Origin: Lepas anatifera
Lineage: Eukaryota; Arthropoda; Thecostraca; Lepadidae
Direction: 5' to 3'
DNA: 64,000 bases
Assembly (NCBI GenBank): GCA_034440635.1
Contig: JAOTON010001680.1
Location: 1 to 64,000, forward strand
The position numbers were made by a program, and so were the translations under genes. This document shows, piece by piece, positions 46,431 through 58,095 of this stretch (its first letter is position 1; every line of letters begins with the position of its first letter). The notes under the pieces are model-generated. The model saw nothing but the letters and a program-made list of their open reading frames with translations, made no database searches and was not told the origin of the DNA.

Positions 46431-47190
46431 CCCCCAGTTGTGCCTCCAGGGACTAGACTAGCTCAGTGACCCCTCCCCGAGATGATGGGAGTTAACCTTG
46501 TTTTCTTATTATCTGTCTATTCAAGACCACCTCTGGGCGCCTGATGTAGATCAGGCCCCAGAGCAGCTCATGCTTCACCCAGGGAGTAGACTAGCTCATT
46601 GGACCCAGAGATGAGGTCATCAGACTAGCTCAATGGGCCACAGATAGGCTCATAGGGCCTTAAACCAGTTCAAGAAGCCCCAGAACAGTTTAAGGCGCCA
46701 GATTACCTCAGGGTGCCTCAAGCCAACTTAAGGGGCCCTCACAAGCTCGGCGCCCAGACCAGCTCAGGGTACCCCCAGAACCCAGATCCGCTGTTGGGCC
46801 CCGGATCAGCTCTTAGAGCCCCAGATCAGTTCAGGGGCCTCAAGTCAGGTCAAGGGGCAAGATCAAGTCAGGGGCACTAAATCAGCTCAGGAATCCCTCA
46901 CCAGCTCGGGACCCAATTAGTTCAAAAGCCCCAGAGCTGCTCAGGGGACACCAGATCGGCCCATATGGCACCAGATCAGCTTTGGGGACAAACAATCAGA
47001 TCAGTGGTTCCCGACCAGTTCGGAGCCCAGATCAGCTCGGGAATACCAGATCAAGTCAGGAGGCACTTAATCAGCTCAGGAGCCCCATACCACATCAGGG
47101 GTCCTCACCGACCCCTGTGGGCCCAGCTCAGCTCAGGGCCTGGGAGCTGCTCAGGAAATCACGTAATCAACCCAGGAGGCCCGGGTCAGC

Positions 47191-48148
47191 TTAACCCGCG
47201 CCCCACCGGGGTCCGGCGCCACCTTCGCCCCACGGGGGCCATCGATGGCCCCCTCTAACTCCGAAATATGGGCGTTAGCGCAAATCTGCAAAGTGCAATA
47301 GAAAGCTCGCGTGAATTCAGTGAATTACTTGCTGTTTTGTGCTCAGGTCAATGGTTTGACCTCCAGAGGTCAAATTAGGTCAAGATCGGCTATTTTACTC
47401 AAATATGCAATGATTAAGCAAACTGGGCATAACTCTTATGTATTAGAGCTATTGAGGCCTGGTAAAGTAAATTTGATAGAATTGCCGTACTTTTTCCGCT
47501 ATGTGGAACGTAAGACCTCCCGCCAGTGGTTTGACCGCCAGGGTCACCTCGTGACCTAATATGACCTGAGGTCACGAAAGGTCAAAAGTGACCTTGCCGT
47601 ATATCAAATGGCCAGTGACAAGACAAAACGATGGTGTTTGTTTCACCGCTCTAGCTCAATTAGGTCAAAGTTATTGTCAAAATACTGTTTTGACCTCCGG
47701 TGACCTTGGATGCCTTGGAAACGTCAAAGGGCAAATATGCCCTGGGATCCGTGAAGGGTGTCCAAAACGTTGTTTGAGAGTCTGAGTATTTGCATTATTT
47801 TTGTGGCTTTTATATCATGAATAGCTTTTCCCATGCTTTTCCAATGGGGAGGTCGCCTCGTGACCTGACCTCAGGGCACGAAATCGAAAATCCCGGATAT
47901 ACGCTTGTAGACACTGGAGGGGTCATGAAGTGTGGAAGTTTCAAATCGATCGACTTTGAAATGTGCTCTTACGAGCTCTAAGTGAAGTGAGGTGACCTTG
48001 GTTGCCTCGTCTGGTAACCTGACCTTGGGTGACCCGGGGTAAAATTTCGGGATGTGGGAAAATGATGCAGTGGGTGGCCTCACCGGGTGTGCGCCTTGTC
48101 GTTTTCTGCTATCCCGGAAACCTTGGGGGCTCTGGCCCGTGCGGTTAA
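47191..48148 (+). mobile_element. TTAA-flanked AGGTCA-rich element, family III
   Basis: Left end TTAACCCGCGCCCCACCGG (from 47191), right end '...gcccgtgcggTTAA' (48145-48148). The paralogous uninterrupted site reads 'ggtcagcTTAAagggcacca' at 48613-48632 (TTAA 48620-48623) and matches both flanks exactly, so both boundaries and the TTAA duplication are established. The interior has many AGGTCA/TGACCT half-sites and no coding capacity. Probably a non-autonomous piggyBac-type element. Confidence 0.9.
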
Positions 48149-49194
48149 AGGGCACCATATTGGCCATGGGGCACCAGACTAGCTCAGAGGTAATCAGATG
48201 GGCTCTGGAGACACATTGATGACTCAGCAGGCACCAGATCGACTCAGGGAGCATTAGTTATGTTCATGGGGCAGTATATCTGCTCAGGGTGCACCAGATC
48301 GATCAGCTCAGGGGCAAGTTCAAGTCAGGGGCACTAAATCAGCTCAGGGATCCCTCACCAGCTGGGGGCCCAATCAGTTCAAAAGCCTCAGAGCTGTTCA
48401 GGGGACACCAAATGCCCATAGGGCACCAGATCAGCTTCGGGGTAAACAATCAGATCAGTGGTCCCCGACCAGCTCGGAAACACCAGATCAAGTCAAGAGG
48501 CACTTAATCAGCTCAGGAGCCTCATACCATCTCAGGGGCCCTCATCAGCCTCTGTGTGCCCAGCTCAGCTCACAGCTTTAGAGCTGCTCATGAAATCATG
48601 TAAGGAGGTTCAGGTCAGCTTAAAGGGCACCAGATTAGCTCAGGGTGCACCAGACTAGCTCAGAGGGCATCATATAGGTTCAGGAGGCACCAGATCGACT
48701 TAGGGGCATTAGTGCAGCTCAGGTGGACCGATCGATCCTCTTGGGGGCCCAAATCAGCCCCCAGTCCCTCAGACTATGGCATGGGCCTAAATCAGCTCAG
48801 GGGGCAACATAACAGCTCAGGGGACACCGAACCAGCTCAGGGGGGCACCAGGCCATCTAAGGAGACATCAATTATCAGCTGAGTGGGCACCTAATCAGCT
48901 GAAGAGGCACCATATTGACTTAGGAGACAGTAGATCAACTTGGGGAGGCATGAGATCAGGTCGGGGGCCCGAATCAGCTCAAGGGGCACTAAATAAGCTA
49001 TTAGGACACCAAGCAGGCTCGGAGGCATAAGACTAACTCAGAGGGCATTACATAGGTTCAGGAGGCACAATTATTTGCTCAGTGGGGCACTCCATTGACT
49101 CAGGGACACCAGATCAGCTTAGAGGGCAAGTAATCAGCTCAAGGGGCCAAAACCAGCTGAGAGGCCACGATATAAGCTCAAGGGGCACCAGATT

Positions 49195-49495
49195 AGCTTT
49201 TCCCGTACGATTTTTGGCGACGATGAGGCATTAGGTGGACACATACTAGGTGCCCATACTCTTCCGGGGTGATTGGAAAGGCGACAGATGGCCCTAGCTG
49301 ACCGAAAAAGGTATTAAATTGTCAAACAATAGTTTCAATCGCTACATGCAGTCCAGTTACATCTAGGTTCAACGGCGTAGGGCACTAAATTTCGAGCGGC
49401 ACGGCCCAAATTGGGTACACCACCTGGCAATAAAAAGGGCACCCCGGCAGTGATGGGGGCACGTGCCCCCTGTGCCCCTTGGCTGCACCCCTGGA
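49195..49495 (+). mobile_element. ~303-bp element, copy 1 of 3
   Basis: Starts near 'cccgtacgatttttggcgacgatgaggc' and ends 'ggctgcacccctggacag', the usual terminus of several animal DNA transposons (caggggcgcagcc in reverse). Repeated at 49753 and 50308 with about 555-558-bp spacing, so the element and its flanking 25-bp units were amplified together. Confidence 0.7.
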
Positions 49496-49752
49496 CAGTA
49501 GATCAACTCCGGGAGGCATTAAATAAGTTCAGCGGGCCCGGATCAGCTCAAGGGGCACTAAAACAGCTAATAGGGCACTAGGTAAGCTCGGAGGGATCAG
49601 AATAACTCAGAGAGCATTTTATAGGTTCAGAAGGCATAATTATTTTCTCATCAGGCGGGGGGGGCACTAGATTGACTACAAAGGCACCAGAACAGTTCAG
49701 AGGGCACATTATCAGCTCAGAGGGCACATGGTCAGCTCCAGGGGCACCAGGT

Positions 49753-50055
49753 GATCTCCGCCCGTACAATTATTGGCGACGATGAGGCATTATCTGGAAA
49801 CGGATTACGTGCCTATACTCCTCCCGGGTGCCTGGAAAGGCGACACAATGCCGTAATTGACCAACAAATGCACTTAATTGTCAAACAATAGTTTAAATCG
49901 CTATATGCAGTCCACTTCCATCTAGGCTCTACGGCGTAGGGCACTAAATTTCAAACGGCACGGCCCAAAGGGGTACAACACCTGGCAATCAAAAAGGGCA
50001 CCCGGTACTGATGGGGGCACGTGCCCCCTGTACCCCTGACTGCGCCCCTGGACAG
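49753..50055 (+). mobile_element. ~303-bp element, copy 2 of 3
   Basis: Same element, with 'gactgcgcccctggacag' at the right end. Closer to copy 3 than to copy 1 ('cattatctggaaacgg'). Confidence 0.7.
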
Positions 50056-50307
50056 TAGATAAACTCCAGGAGGCATTAAATAAGTTCAGGGGGCCTGGAT
50101 CAGCTCAAAGGGCACCAGGCAAGCTCGGAGGCATCAGACTAACTCAGAGAGCATTATATAGGTTCAGAAGCCACAATTATTTTCTCAGGGGGAGGGGGCA
50201 CCATATTGACTACGAGGGTATTAGATCAGCTCAGAGGACACATGATCAGCTCCAGGGGCCCAGACCAGCGCTCAGGGGGCACCAAATGAGCTCAAGGGGC
50301 ACCAGAT

Positions 50308-50613
50308 TAGCTCCGCCCGTACGATTATTGGCGGCGATGAGGCATTATCTGGAAACGGATTACGTGCCTATACTCTTCCCGGGTGCCTGCAAAGGCGACA
50401 GAATGCCCTAACTGACCAAAAAGGCACTTAATTGTCAACCAATAGTTTAAATTACTAAGTGCAGTCTAGTTCCATCTAGGCTCAACAGCGTAGGGCACTA
50501 AATTTCGAGCGGTACGGCCCAAAGAGGGTACACCACCTGGCAATCAAAAGGGCACCCCGGCACCGATGGGGGGCACGTGACCCCTGTGGCCCCCCTGGCT
50601 GCGCCCCTGTGTT
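50308..50613 (+). mobile_element. ~303-bp element, copy 3 of 3
   Basis: Same element, ending 'ggctgcgcccctg' at the edge of single-copy DNA; the 25-bp repeat region stops here. Confidence 0.7.
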
Positions 50614-51430
50614 CTTGCATCTGGAGTTAGCAGGCCGATTTGACAATTATGGGCTCCCACTGGGCCACTAGATAGTTTGTACCTGACATATTCACTTGGG
50701 CATTTTTTGTAGAAGACATGGAAATGGCTCCATAGATAACATTTGTATTTACCTGAAGCAGAAAGCTTCTGGAAAGAATGTTCTAGCTAGAGCTAGGTGT
50801 TAGTATCAATATGTTAGCAGCAAATTGGTTAAATGACTTCCTTTGAAATGGGATACTGACAATATGGAAGTAACAAAAAGGCTATCACAATTTATATTTT
50901 GCTCACCCATATATGACTTGAAGATTTTGAAGTCATCAGGATATTCATAAGATGACAGTACAGCATGTATGTGTGCAACTCTAGGCATTATTCAATATTT
51001 GATTATAAACTTTGATGCAGGAAGTAACTTGCTTTTGACCCTGGCATGAGTAACAGATAGAAAGCTAGAGCCTCATGCTTTTACATTCCTGATGTATGTC
51101 TAAAAGTCCATGTCTCAAAATTAATTGTAAATGCATTTTCAAAAGCTGCTGGTGCATGAATAAGAGTATGTTTCAGTGGAAAAACTGGGTCTGTACTGAA
51201 AAAGGCTTCACCTCTCGGTCTACAATACCGGCGAGCTTGTGCGACCGAGCGCAAACTTTGTTCAATGTACAATGTTCATGCACTTGAATGCGAGGTAGTC
51301 TTTCGTTGCAATAAATTCACATGTATATTGATAAGCTGCATTGTCTGGGTGCAGATAATCCGGATTCTCGACATCCTTGATCTATATTTTTCCACAAAAG
51401 GCTAGGCTGATGACAGTGTGTGGAAAGTGT
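50614..51430. other. Intergenic DNA, no gene recognised
   Basis: Single-copy AT-rich DNA upstream of the CAP gene. Small overlapping frames occur on both strands (51081-51287), with no motif. Confidence 0.45.
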
Positions 51431-51742
51431 AGGGGCTATACAACAGGTATGCTCTGGAGAAGAAACCAAGTCCGATGGCAAAAAATGGTTACTAAATTTG
51501 AAATCAGCGGTATCGAAATAGGCAGAAACAGGTGTTCACGTGCCGGACCCATTTTGGCTGTTGACCAGCTGGGCCAATGACTACGCGTGGAAATGGTAAA
51601 AGGGCTATACACAGGATATGCCCTGGGCAGAAAACTGGGTCCGATGGAGCAAAACAGTTATCAGATTCGGAATCAGCGGTATCGAAATAGGCAGAAACAG
51701 GTGTTCACGTGCCGGATCCATTTTGGCTGTTGACCAATGTAA
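51431..51742 (+). repeat. Two direct ~170-bp repeats upstream of the CAP gene
   Basis: Units at about 51431-51571 and 51600-51741 share 'ggtatcgaaataggcaga', 'acaggtgttcacgtgccgga' and 'cattttggctgttgacca' with moderate divergence elsewhere. They lie 215-525 bp before the CAP start codon. Each contains a cacgtg E-box ('ttcacgtgcc'). Confidence 0.85.
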
Positions 51743-51956
51743 TTATTCAACCAATTACAGAACCAGGTTCACTTCTAATCCAATGACGTCACATGCCTTT
51801 CCTTGTCGGAATTGATAATTCAATGGTAAGACAGGCTTCCCTATCGATCATAACACCACACATTTGTTGCCTCAATCAGCATGAATTGACGACTTAATAG
51901 GTTAAGAAGCTCAGGGTGATAGCTTTACAATTCAAGGCGAGTGCGACGCGTTAATA

Positions 51957-52904
51957 ATGGGATTACTTTTTACTGTCTTTATAGCCGTAGCAATGAGAGA
52001 GGTTCTCACAGACCTCCCCCCATCCACTCAAATCGACTATTGTAAAGTGTGGTGCAAAAATGAACCACACACGATGTGTAAGTGGCCAACAGATAAGCCA
52101 GGCCCAAATTGCAATGGTCACGTCTCCAGGCGCTTAACCAGCAAAGAGAAAGCAGACCTAGTGGATGTTCACAACAGATTTAGAGAATACATTGCAACGG
52201 GGAAGGAAACTCGCACAAGAGGAGGACCCATGCCAAAAGCGGCTAATATGGGTGTACTGGTTTGGAATGACCAAGTTGCAGAGGTCGCTCAACGCTGGGC
52301 GACGCAATGCAATATCGGGTTTGTCGGCCATGACAAGTGTCGTGACCTTCCGTATGGTGAGCAAGTCAATGGAACTTGGCCACAAAAGGCATCGGTGTCT
52401 CAAAATGCAGCTGAGAGTGCAGGAGAGCAAACGACAGACCTGCATTGTAACGTGACGGGTATGGCCGCTGGCTGGTATGAATCGGAAGTTGCACTATACG
52501 ATGCCAGAGAGATCAACTCTTTTGTCTTCCAAAAGCCATATGCTCACTTCACAGATTTTGTCTGGGGTGCATTTTACACCATGGGCTGCGGCCTCTCAAA
52601 ATGGCCGGATCCTGATAATAGCTGGCAACACTGCTTTCTCGCTTGCAACTACTACCCGACCGGTAACATCATAGGACGTCCCGTCTACGAACAGGGCGAG
52701 CCTTGCTCAAAGTGCCCCAATGGAACTACCTGCGGGGGTGACTCTCGCTATCCGCACCTGTGCAGTGCAGATGGAGGCAAGATTCCCGAAGGTGTCCTCT
52801 TTGTCGTGCCCAACATCCGTGGAGCCGCAAAGCCGATAAAGGCCTTCTCTCGGCGTCAATTGCTTTCCTTGACGATGTTCACAGCCTACACGTTGCATAT
52901 TTAA
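51957..52904 (+). CDS. Secreted CAP/SCP domain protein, venom-allergen-5 type
   Basis: A single uninterrupted frame of 315 codons. The ATG at 51957 has A at -3 and G at +4. A short hydrophobic stretch (LLFTVFIAVA, residues 3-12) followed by AVA-M is a plausible signal peptide, so the product is probably secreted. Residues ~65-235 form the CAP domain: HNRFREYIATG (first CAP His), VWNDQVAEVAQRWATQC, a HFTDFVWGAFYTMGCG block equivalent to the family's GHYTQxVW motif (second His), and FLACNYYPTGNIIGRPVY. The N-terminal CKVWC...CKW and C-terminal CSKC...C...LC cysteines match arthropod antigen-5-like proteins. The tail ends in a basic-hydrophobic stretch (RRQLLSLTMFTAYTLHI). Family members bind lipids or sterols, or act as venom or saliva components; the exact role here is unknown. 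The lack of introns is notable for this family, but no poly(A) tract or flanking duplication shows it to be a retrocopy. Confidence 0.88.
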   Translation: MGLLFTVFIAVAMREVLTDLPPSTQIDYCKVWCKNEPHTMCKWPTDKPGPNCNGHVSRRLTSKEKADLVDVHNRFREYIATGKETRTRGGPMPKAANMGVLVWNDQVAEVAQRWATQCNIGFVGHDKCRDLPYGEQVNGTWPQKASVSQNAAESAGEQTTDLHCNVTGMAAGWYESEVALYDAREINSFVFQKPYAHFTDFVWGAFYTMGCGLSKWPDPDNSWQHCFLACNYYPTGNIIGRPVYEQGEPCSKCPNGTTCGGDSRYPHLCSADGGKIPEGVLFVVPNIRGAAKPIKAFSRRQLLSLTMFTAYTLHI

Positions 52905-53929
52905 AGCACTTGAGTGCGCAGAAGCGAGAAAGCGATGCAAGTATAAAAGTATATTCGCACATCAACAAGGACGTGAACGATTTACACTGGTCCATGATAA
53001 CTAGTCCATTGGAAAACAATCTTCAGTTTAGTCATACCTATTTCTTACATTGCAATTATTTTCAAACATGTAAAATATTTCAGGTCTTTTCGTATGTTTC
53101 TTTGCAGAGCCAAATACACATCACATACTTGAATTTACTCATTATTCTATGGTAATGCGTGGAATGCAAAGGAACACAAAACTATCCTAACTTAGCACCG
53201 TTACATGGCCCATCGCCACCTTCAATGGTACGTGTAGGTGTGTATGTTACAGTGAATCCAAGAAATCCGGGGATCCGCGGATTCCTTAGCGAGTCCACGA
53301 ATCTCCTAGTGATTCCGTGGACCAACAAAAACTCTCGGAAATCCGTGGAATTCCGACCGTTTGTCCAGGGAGTCGGCGGAATCCCTGAAGCAATGCCATC
53401 TTGGTGTTCGCGGAGTCACTAGGGGATCCGTGGAATCGCAGAAACGAGAACTGGGTGTCCGCGAAATCCCTAGAAATAGGCCGCCGTGTATCTGCGGAAA
53501 AATAGAAACACGGTTTTTAACCGGCCTCTTTCGAATAACTCTACGACATTTTTTGTTTTTTTTCAGATGTGGGTGGAGCCAATATAGCAGTGCTGGCAAA
53601 TGTATGGTCGTCAATGCAAGACAAATGTCATACATATATAAGGCCGGGTCAATGCAAACGGCTCCTGGGGATTAGGCAACATTATTTGTCCCTGTGGAAT
53701 TTTAAAATTTCTGAATGTTTTCATCGCTTTAAATTAATTCTGAGTGGTGGCACAAAATCCATGTTTCTAGCATTTTTATGAATTTGCGACAGTTTAATCC
53801 TACTCCCCACTGCCCGCGGTGAACTGTCGCTATTTCGGGTTGCGATCACCAACCAAAATCATTTACATTATAGCTCCAAATTTTGTTTCTGTTTATACAT
53901 ATTTATTTTCTTCACATAATAGGATCAAT
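52905..53929. other. Downstream intergenic DNA with short GGAATCC-type words
   Basis: No AATAAA is obvious just after the CAP stop codon. 53250-53500 is enriched in degenerate 'gaatccgtgg' and 'aatccctag' words, probably a decayed simple repeat. No gene recognised. Confidence 0.45.
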
Positions 53930-54032
53930 ATCAGACTACCAACTCCATCAACATATCCATCACAACCTCCATTATTATATCCATCACCGTCCCATCACCA
54001 CCTCCATCACTACCTCCATCATCACCTCCAGG
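53930..54032 (+). repeat. CCATCA/ACCTCC microsatellite
   Basis: Imperfect runs of 'ccatcac' and 'acctccatc'. The small H/P/S-rich frames across it are by-products of the repeat. Confidence 0.85.
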
Positions 54033-54165
54033 GGTAGAAAAACCCGCCAACTCGGCAACCAGGGATTGTGACACAACTTGGCTAGTGAAAATATTCAGTG
54101 CAGCAGATAACGCTTACAAAATCAGAACGCTAGTAGACGCCGAGAAAAAAACAGGGATCCGGACC

Positions 54166-54556
54166 TTTATGCTGCTGAAAACCTCGATACATATGCAGAT
54201 TCAGGACGCTCTTGACACCCCCCCACACACACACACACTCCCATAAACCCTCGCCTCCATCTGAAATGGTCATGGGTCCCCTGAAATGACAATGGCGCCA
54301 CCTAAAATACCCCTCCCACCCCTTCAGTAAGCGGGTACCGCGCCCACACAATATGTTTTTCGGTAAAAAGGGCATCCTCATGGTCCCGATGGCGCCCCAG
54401 CTTATACGCCCCCTTCGAGTCGGGGCAAAAAGGAGGTCGATCGCTGTGTGTGTGTGGGGGGGAGCAAAAGCGTAGTTTATTCCGATTCTCCGAGCTTTTC
54501 CGTTGGGGGGGGGGTAAATACCTTTTGCCCCTCCCTTCTGGATCCGCCACAGCCAT
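54166..54556 (-). mobile_element. Degenerate DNA-transposon remnant
   Basis: C- and G-rich accordion sequence with 'ctgaaatgacaatggcgcc', a CA run (54224-54239), a GT run (~54445) and a 'ctggatccgccac' terminus at 54539-54551. Resembles the terminus-like blocks at 4601 and 38280. The borders are approximate. Confidence 0.45.
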
Positions 54557-55151
54557 AGAGTTTACATGGACTTTGCCTACCGTGTTTTCAAGTCAAGCTT
54601 TGAAGTAGGGGAATATGAAGGCATTGAAAAAAACAATGGGATTTACCCTTACTAATATTACATGATCCCGGGTATCAAATCTGGTTCCGTTTTTACCGCC
54701 CCCACATTCAGTAATCTCAGCAAGGTGTTCTCTAATTTGATCGATAATCTATACAAGCGAGACGTCAGCTACAATGATGTGTCAATGAGTTTTTGTGTTT
54801 GAAAAACTGCCAGGAATCTATAAGGGTGCCTCGTACCTCCTCGTACCCAGAAGTGAAATCTAGCAGCTAATGTTTCATTATTTTAAGTCATGCTAACAAT
54901 TTGCTGTCCATCACAAACCATGTTCAGTGCTTTTACTATCACCAAACTGAGCTCGAAAACATCAGACTTCACCCGACCAATTATCCAATCATGATTGATG
55001 ATATTTCGGTAGCTTCTGTATTCCATTACCGAGAGAAATAGCAAATTGTCTTACAAAATAATATTGGTAATGAGACCGAAATAGCTGATTCAGGCTTGCA
55101 AGCGTTCCCCAGAAAAAGATATGGGAATTTTAGAATGACTAAACAACCGAG

Positions 55152-55182
<31 letters not shown>

Positions 55183-55456
55183 GGGGGAGACAAAAAGTCA
55201 GAGGGGAGCGTTTACCTGTACAGGGGAGCCTTGCTTAGGGGGTGATTTTTAGGTCGGAAACAGCCGAAGCGGAGGCCATACCAAAATTCGGATTTTTTAA
55301 TGGGACTGGTGTTTTAAATAAAAAACTATGTACTTACCTATTATTTTTGCGCTATAAAACACACCATGAATAGAATAAAACAATTTTGAAATTTGGTAGG
55401 AGTAAGAAATTGGGACAACACTTTTCAGTTATCACACATTTGTATTTCCTAAGAAG
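54557..55456. other. Intergenic DNA with a GA microsatellite
   Basis: Single-copy DNA; a (GA)n run occupies 55151-55187. No gene recognised. Confidence 0.5.
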
Positions 55457-55640
55457 CAGGGGCGCTGCCACGGAATTTTCACAGGGGGGACGGACCCAGG
55501 CTGCTGCTGACCGGGGAGGCGAATTTTGAGCATATTCGGTAACTGACAGCATTAATGACGATTGACCCAAAAATTTTTGGGGGGACTTGCCCCTTGTTGG
55601 CGAACAGGGGAGACGCGTCCCCCCGCTTTCGGCGCCCATG
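55457..55640 (+). mobile_element. ~184-bp MITE with CAGGGGCGC-type ends, copy 2
   Basis: Begins CAGGGGCGCTGCCACGG and ends TTTCGGCGCCCATG. Flanked by imperfect 8-bp repeats (ctaagaag / cttagcag). Same family as 37191-37382. Comparing the two copies supports the boundaries and a hAT-like 8-bp target. Confidence 0.7.
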
Positions 55641-57989
55641 CTTAGCAGAGTCTCATTACAAACATGAATGGAGCTTTGAGAATTCTACCTGGATTTTACT
55701 TTACGATTGTTGTAATTATCTAATTATGTGACTGACTAATAAATCATAGCATGATCAGAGGGACTGAGGGTCATACTGAGCCGATGGCTTCCACATGGTG
55801 TTATGTTTTGAACCCCAAAACAGTCACTTATGTGCAGACCATACTCTGTCACCGTCATGGATGCGGTTTTATGCCTATGCAACAATACCAGAAATCACAA
55901 ATCTCCCGATGTGATACTTGTTCCAATTGGTCCCATAGATCCGACGTGTGGAGTTTATTGTTCATGGCATCCAAAGAAGATCTAGCACAAAGTCGTAATT
56001 TTTAAAATGCATTCCTGCGTTCACTTCCTTGTTGTCGCTCGGAAGCTCATTCCGTCTGGTGACCACATTTCAATCACGTCCTTTCTTTCAAGTCTTACGT
56101 TCTCTTGTGGACCAATGAAGGTAACTAAAAGGCTGAAATCACAAACAGAGCCTCTGCTGAGGCTAGGCCACTTCACTTCCAGCAAAAATTTCTACTTCGT
56201 TTTTAACGGATTTGGGGGCACAGGGAATGTTCTAGCGTAATTAACTAGGAGCAAAAATAGACCCAAATCTGGTTAGCTTTCAGTTTTGCAATGGAAAATG
56301 TAGTGTCAGAGTTGGAAGATGAAGATTTATGCCCCCTCACTTTCTGGCCAGTTGCAGCCTGCCTGGCCAAAGCTGGATGGCGCACACTGTTCTGCAACCG
56401 GACAATGTGAGCCTTCATGAATCTACTAACATATGAAATGTTGCTGAGTTGGTGTTTTGATAAGCAATATGACTTTATAGTTTGCACACTTTTGTTTAAA
56501 AATGAATGCCCCCGAAAAATTTTCATTATTTGGTTTATTTTGGACATCCGTTCAAAATTTCGTCGGAATCAGGTCACCGTCTGCGGTCGAAAATCAGCCT
56601 GAAGTAAATGTTGCATATTCGCAGCTCATCAAAAATCGTACCGGAAAGCTACGTGGGTATATTTTCGAAATAATATTGACAGAATAGAGCATTCCAAATA
56701 TACTTAAAGTGCAAAGGAAGAATACGTTGTTAAATTGTATCTGATTTGCGTCAAATAGCCTAGTTGACCCAAGACGGTGTTTTTACCGAAGTGAGCTGAG
56801 TGCAATAGCAAGGAGAGGCGGGTGACAGGGAACGATCTTGAGGGAGGTTTATGCCGAATTAACCTGCCCGAATCTTGTTCGTACTTCAATGTGCCCAAGT
56901 AATCGATTTTTGGAGAAATCTAGAAATTGATTGGCCTATGATCACTAGAAGCAAAAGCCGCCACGAGAAATCTGTTCCAACGAGTGAAAACCCCAAAAAT
57001 TATCCCCCGAGTCAGCTAAGATCTGTGGAAGACTTCTTCATTTGTTGCCCATCATCCTCCCTCAGCAGAGCAAAACTTCCAACAGAGCGAGAGGTACTAA
57101 AATACGACCTTACCAACAGCAGGAAGATCCTCGCCTTTATGGAGATGCCACTGCTACCAGTGCAAGTCTAAATGTGAATATATTTTGAGCCATGGCGTTC
57201 ACGGAATATAACTGCAAGGGGAACTTGCGACGGCTGCTGGATGGAAGACTTTACTGACAAGGAGAGAGTGGGAGGATGACGGTAAAAAAATCAAAGACGC
57301 GTTTAGTATGCTGGCTAATCTTTGGGATGTCGCAGCGCCCCACTCCGCAGTGTCTCAAAACTGTTTTTTTACTGGGATACTGAGTGTAAAATTCACGTTT
57401 GAAAATATGGTAGGCGAGTGGGAAGTCCAAACGGTGTAATATTGTGAGAGTTAGTTTAAACTCGGTTACATCCCTTACTTACAATTTGTGCATTTTTCAT
57501 CCAAATTTTCCTTCCTTCGACACTAGATGCTTTTATATACACTAGGATTATTGAATTATGCCAAAATAAATCCACTAGAAAAGTGGGTCCAAAAGTGAGA
57601 AATAAAGAAAGTGAATGGGAAATTCAGAGCGCTTGGTTGTCATTCTCTACTAAGCATTCTAGGATTTTGATCATTGTGCATCCATCGCCATGGTCAAAGA
57701 TGATACTCCCCTGTCAGAGGAATACAAACGGCAGAACACTATGCTCTACCAATATCAGTGAGACCAATTTCTGGCCGCCATGAGCTGGAATGGCAAGAAC
57801 TTTCAGGGGAAAAGAAAGCGGCGATGTCCCGGGAGCAGAGTGGAAAACATAACGACGACGACCGCAGGGCAGAAAGTCACTCAACTAGTGTGTCCCCATA
57901 GTACAGTCCTCATAAGAAAAGGCAAACAATTGTGTGAGTCAAATTTCTGTGTCATATTCTGCCAGCACCTGTTATCGCCGAGGCTGCTG
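55641..57989. other. Intergenic DNA with unrecognised short frames
   Basis: Frames 55751-56005 (+), 56245-56547 (-), 56875-57171 (+, 98 codons, containing RSVEDFFICCPSSS) and 57583-57783 (+) show no motif I can name. They could be remnants of one decayed element or host exons, but the sequence does not decide. Confidence 0.4.
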
Positions 57990-58095
57990 ACTAGTGACCT
58001 TTCAGGGGGTGCCATCGATCATTGACCATTTCAGGGGGCACCAAGGGTCGAACGAAGGAGGCACGTGACCCCCTTTGCACCCCTGGATCCGCGAT
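57990..58095 (-). mobile_element. DNA-transposon terminus fragment
   Basis: 'tttcagggggcaccaaggg', 'ggcacgtgacccccttt' and 'cccctggatccgcg' are the same terminus type as the block before the minisatellites. Confidence 0.45.

Larger units (their letters stand above)
46431..50310 (+). repeat. Degenerate ~25-bp repeat region ('cagctcaggggcaccagat')
   Basis: More than 100 diverged units of roughly 23-27 bp. Superimposed is a large duplication: 46855-47190 aligns with 48307-48623, and the element at 47191-48148 lies in the first copy only. Interrupted by three ~303-bp elements from 49195. Confidence 0.85.

Noticed and set aside
51957..52904. CAP gene as a processed retrocopy
   Set aside because: Intronless, but no poly(A) tract or target-site duplication is visible; left open rather than claimed.
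56875..57171. 98-codon plus frame as a transposase fragment
   Set aside because: No catalytic or zinc-binding motif and no terminal repeats around it.
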